Part shown: one piece after another, positions 40,381 through 49,371 of the stretch
Layout of the letters: the number at the start of each line of letters is the position of its first letter
Position numbering within the stretch: position 1 is the stretch's first letter
DNA from: Takakia lepidozioides
Lineage: Eukaryota > Streptophyta > Takakiopsida > Takakiales > Takakiaceae
Direction of reading: 5' to 3'
Assembly: GCA_030704615.1 (NCBI GenBank)
Contig: CM060732.1
Coordinates: 61,611,053 to 61,671,052, forward strand
Length of the DNA stretch: 60,000 nucleotides
Notes under the pieces: model-generated
The model's database searches: none
The model's input: only the letters and a program-made list of their open reading frames with translations
Told to the model about the DNA's origin: nothing
Program-made: the position numbers and the translations under genes

Positions 40381-41515
40381 GGTGCGTGCATTGAGGCTGG
40401 ACTTGAGGGGGATGTCCCTGTGGGGACTGCCCTTGTCAGCATGTATTGCAGGTGTGAGAGTTTGATGGATGCCACCCGAGTATTTGACGTGCAATGCCCA
40501 AGCGAGATGGGCTCTCGTGGACTGCTATGATTGCAGGATCTGCTCAACATGGTCATGGTCTTTTTAACTCTTTCAGCGCATGCAAAGAGAAGGCATGAAG
40601 GCAGATATTGTCTCTTTTATTATTGTCCTCAACACTTGTGCTGGCCCGGAGGCTTTAGAACGGGGCAAGCAGCTCCTTGCCAGCATCATCAAAGCTGAAT
40701 TTGAGTCAGATGTTGGACTCGGGAATGCCCTTGTCAGTATGTATTGCAAGTGCGGGAGTGTGATGGATGCACTCAATGTGTTTGTCAGAATGCCTAAGCG
40801 AGATGTGGTCTCATGGACTGCGATGATTGGAGGATGTGCACATAGTGGTCATGGTGAGGAGGCTTTCAAACTCTTTCGACAAATGCAAAGAGAGGGTGTG
40901 AAGCATCCCTGGAACAGGGCAAGTGGGTCCATGCCTACATTATCAAATCTGTGTGTGAGTCAGATGCTACGTCAGGAATGCCCTCATTGATTTGTACTAG
41001 TGTGAAGCCAAATGAGGTCACATTTATTGGTGTTCTCTCTGCATGCAGCCATTTGGGCCTTGTAGATGAAGGTGGTCATTATTTTCAATCCATGTGTCAA
41101 GAGCATGGCATTACACCAACAGAAAAGCACTGCACCTGCATGGTTAACCTCCTTGGCCATGCAGGGCGCTTGGATGAAGAAGATTTTATTGCCAACATGG
41201 CACTCAAACCAGGTGCTTCAGTGTGAGGGGCCTTGCCCGCAGAATCTATGGAAATGTGGAGTTAGCAGAGTGTGTTGCAGAATGTATTTTCAAGGTGGAA
41301 TCACAAGATGGATACATTTGCCATTGGAGATAGATCTCACCCACAAGCAGAGGAGATCTATGATGCGTTAGAGAGATTGACTTGGCAGATTAAGGAGGTG
41401 GGATATGTGCCTGAGACACGCTTTGTGTTGCGTGATGTGGATCAGCAGATGAAGGAACAGGCTCTTTACCACCACAGCGAAAAGCTGGCCATAGCTTTTG
41501 GGCTCATTAGCACAC
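40380..41515 (+). pseudogene. A second, more diverged DYW-class PPR gene, broken
   Basis: Different wording from its neighbours: MQREGMKADIVSFIIVLN, EALERGKQLLASIIKAEFE, LVSMYCKCGSVMDALNVF and RDVVSWTAMIGGCAHSGHGE. An E region follows (VTFIGVLSACSHLGLVDEGG, ITPTEKHCTCMVNLLGHAGR), then FAIGDRSHPQAEEIYDALE, YVPETRFVLRDVDQQMKEQ and HHSEKLAIAFGLIST. The DYW domain stops right after the H-S-E site, where PPR array sequence resumes (VILN near 41530). It probably marks an independent gene invaded by or fused to the array. Confidence 0.8.
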
Positions 41516-41529
41516 CCCCTCAAATACCA

Positions 41530-41720
41530 AATGTCATTCTGAACATTGCCCAACGCGATGCTTGCAGGGTATGCACAACAGGGGCGCGGGATGGAGGCTT
41601 TGGAGACCTATGAACAAATGATGGGGGAAAAGGTGAAGTGCAACCACATCACGTTTGTGTGCATTGGAAATGCTTGTGCAAGCCTAGCAGCCATGGAAAA
41701 GGGAAAAGTGTGGGTCTAGA
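41530..41720 (+). pseudogene. PPR module fragment
   Basis: NVILN, AQRDACRVCTTG (frame-shifted AMLAGYAQQG), then YEQMMGEKVKCNHITF in another frame and ASLAAMEKGK. It merges into the leader-like repeat. Confidence 0.65.
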
Positions 41721-41754
41721 TTCAGCATCTGCGGCACAATTCATAAAATCAGGC

Positions 41755-41880
41755 ACTGCTAATGAAGGCATCTTCTTCAAAACATTTCACCCTGTTTTCC
41801 CCCCTTATCGAAATCGTCCTTAAATTTTCATGTTGATTTCTGCAAGTTACTGGTTGAGTGAACCTTTGATAGTTGGCAAT
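41755..41880 (+). repeat. PPR-associated leader-like repeat, copy 3
   Basis: GGCATCTTCTTCAAAACATT, CACCCTGTTTTCC, TAAATTTTCATGTTGATTTC, TGCAAGTTACTGGTTGA. It is the shortest copy. Confidence 0.6.
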
Positions 41881-42560
41881 GCGTGTGCAAGCCTGGCAGC
41901 TCTGGAGAAGGGCAAAGAGGTCCATGGCGACATTGTCAGAGCTGCAATTGTACCACATGTCATTCTGAACAATACCCTCGTGGACATGTATGAAGGGAAC
42001 AATATGGCTGAATGAGATGTGGTGTCGTGGAACTTGATGTTTGTAGGGTCTGCACAGCAGGGGCACTGGATGGAGGTTTTGGCACCAGATGTTGTGCTTG
42101 GCACACTATGTAAACCAAGTAAGACCAGGGAGTAGTTGAGCAGCTCAGTCTCAACCCTTTCCTAGTGCCAACAAACTCTGATGTGGATTCACGCCAACAA
42201 AGGTCTGGAAGCTGGAAAGCAGGTGCACACTCACAAGCATCGCAGGGTATGCACAGCAGGGACGTGTGATGGTGGATTTGGAGACCTATGATCAAATTAT
42301 GGGGGAAGGGGTGAAGCCCAACCACATCATGTTTTTGTGCGATTGCAATGCTTGTGCAAGCCTGGCAGCCCTGGAAAAGGTCAAAAGAGGTCTATGGTGA
42401 CATTGTCAAAGCTGGAATTGTACCAGATGTCATTCTGAACTCTGCCCTGGTGGACATGTATGCCCAATGTGGGTGCATTGAGGATGCAAAGCAAGGAACT
42501 TATGTGTACTCTGTTTATGTACTGAGTGGCAAGGAGGCTTTGGAGATTGTGAATGGGTGA
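41875..42560 (+). pseudogene. PPR modules, last + strand group
   Basis: [20 protein letters not shown] with the short form LVDMYEG and TGA at 42013, a 200-bp patch that includes GLEAGKQVHTH (N-terminal region), then [13 protein letters not shown] (shifted) and VPDVILNSALVDMYAQCGC. It ends near 42560. Confidence 0.75.
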
Positions 42561-42985
42561 TGCCTGGTAGGTGAACCTCATGTGTATTCTGATGCCTGTG
42601 CCAGTCTTTGAGCACTGAAAAAGTGCAGATGGATCTGTATGTATTTGTAAGCCTTTACGTTCTGATGTGAGGTTCTCTGGTTTTATGACAGGAACAAAAC
42701 AATTGTGAGCAGGAAGTGTAGGGCCAGCTCCTATTGGAATTCCTCAATCAGCATAGCTGGGCCTGAATCAAACATCAATGGACTAGGCCTTTCGTCTTCA
42801 CTAGGTGTTGTTGCTAAAAAAATAACCGATTGTGAGAGGGTCCCTAATCGAATGATGCTTCCAAGTACAGGTGAAGCAGAGGAATATAACATACTATTAC
42901 ATCGCACTTTGCACCTAACTTCCCAACAAAGCGGTGTAGCATCAACCTCGGTCTGAGAGAGAAAGCCACAGTTCTATAGATTAGC
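42561..42985. other. Spacer with no recognised feature
   Basis: A frame of 83 codons (42705-42956) has no recognised similarity and looks random. No repeat seen. Confidence 0.4.
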
Positions 42986-43147
42986 GTGATTAATTTTAAA
43001 GTTGCACTCTTAGGGTTTAATAATTCTCCTAAAAAACCCACCGATATATATTTTCATCTGCCCCTGCCTCTCTCTCTCTCTCTCTACACCATACATACAA
43101 ACAACCATGTCAACGTCGGAAATAGCCGACAGAGGAGAGGCGAGGAC

Positions 43148-43492
43148 ATGACGTGGATGGGTGGAAACAACATGAGCTTCACGAAAAAGCTCCTAAAAAC
43201 TAACGCAAACAACAACTTTGGCTCGACGTCCAGTAACAACAAATGTCAAAAAACAAACAACGACGGGATGTACAATACAATAGAAGTCCTTAACGAAAAT
43301 GGCCAAAAAATGGATGGAGAATCCGTACGTTCAGGGGATCTCGTTGCAGTCAAGTGTAACATCCGATATTGGATGAATTTCCATCACAAGAAACACGGGC
43401 TTTCATTCCAATTAAAAGGGGTCAAACTGTTGGCCAAAGCACAAGGAGACAGAGTGACAACTGGAGCAAAAGCATATACTGGTAGAGCTTAA
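43148..43492 (+). CDS. Small protein, possibly an OB-type nucleic-acid-binding protein
   Basis: 114 codons from MTWMGGNNMSFTKKLLK; the frame is open further upstream to 42986. The N-terminus is Asn-rich and low complexity. The C-terminal half has an alternating-strand look: IEVLNENGQKMDGESVRSG, DLVAVKCNIRYWMNF and GLSFQLKGVKLLAKAQG. That pattern recalls short OB-like single-stranded-DNA-binding proteins of mobile elements and large DNA viruses, but this is a weak call by eye. Base composition is A-rich as in 24.5-27.6 kb. The dispersed-repeat terminus follows within 90 bp. Confidence 0.4.
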   Translation: MTWMGGNNMSFTKKLLKTNANNNFGSTSSNNKCQKTNNDGMYNTIEVLNENGQKMDGESVRSGDLVAVKCNIRYWMNFHHKKHGLSFQLKGVKLLAKAQGDRVTTGAKAYTGRA

Positions 43493-43576
43493 ATTAGACA
43501 CATCTAAACGTTCCATGTAAGGGGGCCACCATATTTTCTCTCTCTCATGATCCTCGAGTATGGCCCATCCGTCCGG

Positions 43577-43631
43577 ACGTCCTTCTCAGAAGTCGTCGCT
43601 AGTAGTGCGGAGCAACGCGAAGCCCTAGTTG
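43577..43631 (+). repeat. Dispersed repeat, copy 3 (terminus only)
   Basis: TCGTCGCTAGTAGTGCGGAG then CAACGCGAAGCCCTAGT. Similarity with the other copies ends at CTAGT(T), unlike copies 1, 2b and 4, which continue with CTAGCGACGACC. A CTAG-T end is what a Helitron 3' terminus looks like. Confidence 0.6.
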
Positions 43632-43646
43632 TTTTTTCCATTTCTT

Positions 43647-43656
43647 CTTCCAAGAG
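43647..43656. repeat. Target site duplication of SINE-1 (left)
   Basis: CTTCCAAGAG, repeated at 43849-43858. Confidence 0.85.
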
Positions 43657-43848
43657 ACAACCAACATGTAGCTCAGTGGTAATGGGCACGTACCACCACG
43701 TTGGATGTGGCTGTGGGTTCAAACCACGGTTTGGTGTGTCATGAAGGTGTCCACCTTCCAGCTGGAAGGCAGTAGCCCTTGTGGTGAAGTGACACCATAA
43801 GTTACGCTCCCTTCGGAAGGCGCGTCATACTTTTTTTTTTTTTTTTTC
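43657..43848 (+). mobile_element. tRNA-derived SINE (SINE-1)
   Basis: A box TAGCTCAGTGGTA at 43669-43681 and B box GGTTCAAACC at 43716-43725, spaced as in a tRNA promoter. A tRNA-unrelated body and a run of 17 T (43831-43847) follow. A 10-bp direct repeat flanks it exactly. It lies about 90 bp upstream of the TRM4-like start codon. Confidence 0.85.
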
Positions 43849-43858
43849 CTTCCAAGAG
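43849..43858. repeat. Target site duplication of SINE-1 (right)
   Basis: CTTCCAAGAG, matching 43647-43656. Confidence 0.85.
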
Positions 43859-43947
43859 GTGAGCCTGGACGAGGGAAGGATCTAGACATCACTGGGCAGT
43901 ACGGAACGTTTCATCCCTCTGGAAACGGAGCAAGGAGCGAGGAAGAG

Positions 43948-45443
43948 ATGGGGGGGAGAGGCAGGGCCGGCAAGCGCGGGCGCACGCAACGCCGCGACTT
44001 TCGGGATGGACGACCGAATGTGTGGAAGAAACCTCGCCCCGATCCTTCAGTGGCAGCTCCTGCCTCCGAAGCGGGGTGGATGCCCTTCGTGATGGAGAGC
44101 CCATCCTTTGAACTTTTCTACAAGGTTTCTTTTCTCGCACTTTATCGAGAGGATTTTCAGTCGTGACGGTTGTAGGGTTGTTTGTTTGTTTCGTACATGA
44201 GATTCAGGCTCTTTTTTTATGACCATAGAGAAGCTTTAATTCTTCCAAGCCGAGCTTAGTTAGGCTCAAATGATTGTCGCAATCCATGCATAGTGAGTTC
44301 TCTCTTGCCTTTGTCTTGACAATTTAAGGGAGGTTTGGTGCATGGCAACTGGATTGATGGATTCAAACTATGGCAGTTAGTAGTAGCATAGCCAAAGGTT
44401 AGCTTGTTACAGATCTAGTGGTAATCAGGATTTAGGGTTAGAGGTTTGACCGTTTTTGTAATTCATCAAGCGGCTGAAGAGTGAGGTTGAGACATTACAT
44501 TGGGGCTTACACAACACATTCCTTTTCATGTTTTTTCTGGAGCCATCGGAAGGTGGTATGCCACTCCTTGATCAATTGGAGTATAATACATATGTCCTCC
44601 ATCATTTGAAGGACCACGAACTATCTGAAGCGTAGGCCAGGCACTTCAATTGTCAAAAATGTGACAGGTGAATAAATGCGGTTTGACTTGATAGCCAGCT
44701 TGGTTGTACAGTTCAGGGAGTTGCTGGTGAGTTCAACTGCATTCTCTGCCATCTATGGCAGTTTGACAACTCAAGTAGATCATATTGTAAATGCAGGTGG
44801 GTACCCCCTCGGAAATGTTGATACATGTGAGCAGTGTTGATTCCTTCCTGCAAGTGTCCCCGAAAATTTCAACTGAGTTAGGTTTGGATGGTAAGGTGTT
44901 CTAATAGTGTGAATGTACGGTCGGAAACAGAAGCAGGGGATAGTACCTCTGGAGGAGTGGGATGAGTTCATCTCAACATTGCGGAAGCCTTTGCCCACAA
45001 CTTTCCGGATTAATGGCAGGTAATGAGCAAGCATTTACATTCAAACAAGTCTTACGAGTTGGGTTGTGCCATATAACACCATCCAAGATATGGAATTAAG
45101 CTAAAAATGGATTCACCTTCTACTATGTGGCCCGCTTTACATCGAAGGTATCATATTGTTCACCTATTTGTGGCTTGATGGCAATCTTCCTCTAGATAAC
45201 TATTCATGAGTTCCTAACTTGCTTGAGCCCATGTGGTTATGTGACGAGTGTGTGTGGTTGATGTTGTGTAGTGGACAATTTGCACATGAGATAAGGGATC
45301 AAATGCAGTGGGAATTGTTGGATTACTTGAAAAATGGTGCAGAGGTATGATGTTTGAACAGCCAATCGCTGGAACATGTTAGAACTTCGATGATGTATAG
45401 GAATGAGATTGGGAGCATCACACGGCAAGAAGCTGTTAGCATG
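43948..45443 (+). pseudogene. TRM4: TRM4/NSUN2-like tRNA (cytosine-5) methyltransferase, N-terminal exons
   Basis: Exon 1 (43948-44124): MGGRGRAGKRGRTQRRDFRD to FELFYK, donor GTTTCT. Exon 2 (44931-45019): IVPLEEWDEFISTLRKPLPT, TFRING. Exon 3 (45272-45344): FAHEIRDQMQWELLDYL. Exon 4 remnant (45362-45443): QSLEHVRTSMMY, EIGSITRQEAVSM, donor GTGAG. The family has a segment with a PWYP-N-LAW motif between exons 3 and 4. Here only 17 bp separates them, too short for an intron and without the motif, so that segment is deleted. The start codon matches the plant family start. SINE-1 lies just upstream. Confidence 0.85.
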
Positions 45444-45882
45444 GTGAGAGGCCCTTTCTGCCTTCCTCCCTATTCCGTTTAAGATCCAGCTGAAGTTGAG
45501 GCTTACCTTGTTTATCTTGCTGTTTTGTGTTTCTTCCCCACTTGTGAATCTTACTTTAATGTCCTGTCATGACCTATTACCGACCAATTAATAAATGAAG
45601 ATACATAGCCCATGACACACACTCTGAACTCATGCAGGTGTACTTATCTCAGTTTCAACATGTTTGAAAGTCCACTGTCACACATGGCTATTACAGGGTC
45701 ATCTATTACTAGTCACTGACCCCACCCCTCTTATTCATGCCTCTACAACTTTCCCATTTCTTTGTGAAATCTTAAAATTCCACCAGGACCTGGTAGCTCT
45801 GGTCGAATGCCATGGTGATGGGCACTCCAGGAAAGAGTATCAAATATGGCTGACCCATGTGCATAGTTTTGTGTATGTGCAG

Positions 45883-48800
45883 CTGCCACCACTTTTCCTG
45901 GATGTGCAACCTCATCACCGTGTTCTTGATAGTAAGCTTGTCACTTCTGCATTTGGGATCTCGAGGTGAAATTGTGGCTTAAGAAATTATTCATCTTCAG
46001 TGTATTTCAGAGATTTAAGCCATTCTGCAATGAAGTTGATCTACAGGCCTATACATAATAATCATCATTGTTCATAGAAAGAAATAAAAAACAGAGGCTT
46101 CTTTAATCATTTTCCTTTTCGTTAGCATGACTTACCAGAGTATTAATCACCAGTTTCAGTGTCTGACAGATGTGCTTAATTTGTATATTCATCTCGTTGT
46201 TTGTGTTCCATTCAGTGATCATATTCAGTCTCAATAAAATATGTGATTCTTACCTTGCCTATGCATCTGTACTTAAGAGGCATAGTCAAACTGTGTTTTG
46301 TTGGCTCAGTGAGGAAGCGCTAACCGGATGATTTAGTTTAAAGATTTAACCAATACGAGGGTATATGAGGTGTTTCTGGCCTGCATGTCATTACAACAGG
46401 TTTCATCTTATCGATAAATTGCTTCTCTCTTCCATTTCTCGTTGGAGGCAAGTTATTGTTGCCTTTTGAAGTAATGTGGTGTTTGGGGTTGCTACAGTGT
46501 GTGCAGCACCTGGCTCCAAGACTTTCCAGCTTTTGGAGATGATTCATCGAGCAGACACACCCGGGGATCTTTCTGATGGCATGGTTTGTTCTCACACCCT
46601 CGCTCTCATGGGCCCTTGTGACCCTGTGGAGGTTATTAAGCTTCCCTTTTCTCCCAATTGCTTGAGCTTTTTGTAATTTTTTGGATTCAGTGGTTGTACT
46701 GTCTATTTTCTCTATGATATGTCTGCTGGTATACACGTGTCTTTGGCTCCCCTTCTATGTCCTATTTCTGTTTCTTTCTTTCTCTCCTTAGAGCTGGGCA
46801 AAGACTCGTTGTCTTCTTAGAGATTCCCAGCCCTGCCAGAGGCTTTCAGCTAAAGGCCGACTTACCTGCATGAGGCACTCCATCTTCAAGCAATGCTCGA
46901 GTACTCATGTCCCTTGGGCCCTCCTGCAGACGTAAGGAATTTTCTCACTATTCTCTGTATTTCATGTCTTGTGCCCCATTGATGTGGGGAATGTAACAGT
47001 CATTTGTTGTTCCACGTTATATACACAGCATATGTGGGAGAAGTTCTCAACGTTGGTGATATAGCCATTTCTTCCTGCCTCTACAGCTATCTCTTGTGTG
47101 CAGGTAATAGCAAATGACTTGGATGTGCAACGCTGCCATTTGTTGATACACCAGACAAAGCGCATGTGTAGCCCCAACATATTGGTCACAAACCATGAGG
47201 CCCAACACTTTCCAGGACTAAAAGACGGCGGCAGTTATGGAGATGCCACTGTAAACATTGAGGGATTGCTCTTTGATCGCATCTTGTGCGATGTTCCTTG
47301 CAGTGGTGATGGTACCATCCGCAAAGCTCCTGACATCTGGAGGACATGGTGTGCTCTTTTTCTTATTAATTAACACACCTTCGCCAGGAATGTATTCTCA
47401 TCATGTCATGCCATTTTGGTAGTTTATGGAAAGAGAAATGACAGTCTGGGAAGAAGGGGTGATGTGTAACTGTCTAAGGTTTTACTATAACATAGGAGGC
47501 TGGAGGTGTGTTGGTGCAATCAAATCATTATCCTGATACTGTATGCCTACTTGGCACAATGGATGCCTCATAGTTTTCTGGGTCAACATGTATGTGATGC
47601 ATGTACTTGATGGAGGATGGATACATGTGCAAGTCATTGGATTGATGTGTTTTAAGACTATTCTGCAGTCAACTTAATCCATATCACACATGATGTGACC
47701 TGCAGGAATTGTGGTGTAGCAAATGGCTTGCATCGTCTCCAAGTTCAAATTGCAATTCGAGGTAGTGTCAGGCCAGTTATTCATTGTCAGAATCTTCATC
47801 CATGTCAGAAACTTCAGCCGTCACCCTGGTTGATGCTGGTTCCCAGCTCCCTCCAAGTCATAACTTAAGTTGTGACCTTGCATCCTAAGCTGTGGCTGGG
47901 TTGGTATCTTAAGATGTTGCAATTTGTTAAAAGTTGGTCCTCATTTCGCATATTCCATACATCTGTTCCCTTTATGTGGGGAATGAGTACCACAAACTTC
48001 TTCCATTGACTGTTTACCTTGTCTGCAGTTGAATATACTTTAATCACCCTTGCATAGGTAAGAGCGAACGGCTTGAACTTGGGCGAGAGAGGGTGGGGAA
48101 AGCGAACAGCCATATACTGCTTGACCAAATGCAATTATAATGTTTTGCTTCCAAGACAATTACTTGGAATAATATTGTTGGGCTGTCGGGTTATGAAGGG
48201 GTCGCTTTGCTGAAAGTTGGGGGACGGCTGGTGTACTCAACTTGCTCTTTAAATCCAGTGGAGGACGAGGCTGTTGTTGGGGAGGTATACCATAATCAAG
48301 TCTCTTCTCTAGTTGAATTTTGGTAAGTTATCCTATATTTTCAATCTGGAAGGTTTATAATTAATGCAAATTTGCGACGGCTGAATGATGTAACTAATTT
48401 GGAATGGTTGCCCCAGATTTGAGGGAAAGTGGTGGATGTCTGGAGCTGCTTGATGTTTCATCTGAGCTACCTGAGCTCAAGCGTAGGCCTGGTGTGACCT
48501 CCTGGAAGGTATATTATACTGTTTTATTTTCAGTTTTGTGCGAGGGTATCTCTTTTTCTCTCATCCTTGCCGCATGACGCAAGGCTTTGTACAACCCCTT
48601 CTTTTCAGCTTTTGATGAACAAGCAGACTAAACAAGCAGTATAATAAGGGATCTCCCACTTTGGGTGAGTAATCAAACGAGGGAAAACAGAACTCATTTC
48701 CCAAAGTTGTCAAGATGATGGTGAGGATGTTGTGTCGATTCTTATTATGGTGGTTATATGTTTTGGAAGGTGCTGTCTTGTGAGCATTGAAAGCATTGTT

Positions 48801-49119
48801 TTCACACTTTTTTGGCCCAAACTCAAGACAAGGCCTATACCTGTGTTCCTCGGTATCAGATTAAATCTCTGCCTGAAGTTAATACCATGATAAAGTCCAC
48901 TCTGATAGACTTGTAGACATGGGGATTGACAACAAGTTTATTTTGTGTGTTTTGGTAACCCAGGTTCGAGATAGGAAGCGATGGTTGGGCTCTGCCTCTC
49001 AAATAGATAGGCACAGGGCAGGGGCAGTGGTACCTGGTATGTTTCCATCTGGAAATGGTTGGGACCTCATAGATGGAAATGACCCAAGCTCGAAGGATGC
49101 CGCATCTACTGCACCACAG
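45883..49119 (+). pseudogene. TRM4: TRM4/NSUN2-like methyltransferase, catalytic exons
   Basis: Exons with matching phases: 45883-45931 (PPLFLDVQPHHRVLD), 46498-46583 (CAAPGSKTFQLLEMI, the SAM-binding motif), 47104-47348 (IANDLDVQRCHLLIHQTKR, LLFDRILCDVPCSGDGT), 47706-47761 (NCGVANGLHRLQVQIAIRG), 48199-48284 ([28 protein letters not shown]), 48417-48508 (LELLDVSSELPELKRRPGV), 48964-49119 (VRDRKRWLGSASQIDRH, GMFPSGN). Both RNA m5C cysteines are kept: PCS in DVPCSGDG and TCS in YSTCSLNP. The enzyme methylates C5 of cytosines in tRNA in the nucleus. The join 48284/48417 is one base out of phase. Confidence 0.9.
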
Positions 49120-49371
49120 GTAACAACCGTTTCTATTCTCGACGCTTGGGTAGCAGCACAGATATGAGGTGTGAGATATCTATGGTAGGAGGAGATTCCA
49201 TTTTCCTAAAGATTGGACAGACTGATATTGAAGTTAAAAATTGCATCGACTAGATCCCACTTTAGAGCATATCTCTGAAGTCAATGACACTTGACAGGAC
49301 CTGTCATCCTAGTTTTTTTGGTGCTTTTTCAGTTGCACTGATTGATGATGAGATTTTGAGTAGATATGGAG

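Noticed and set aside
29364-42015. TGA codons as U-to-C RNA editing sites
   Set aside because: Reverse editing restores CGA from UGA in organelles of some seed-free plants, but these are nuclear modules amid many frameshifts, so decay is the better explanation.
29190-42560. A CRISPR-like or satellite array
   Set aside because: The 300-bp periodicity is explained by PPR triplets; units are coding-derived and irregular in spacing.
43669-43740. Functional tRNA gene
   Set aside because: A and B boxes fit, but the arms do not fold into a proper cloverleaf and a SINE body with target duplications follows.
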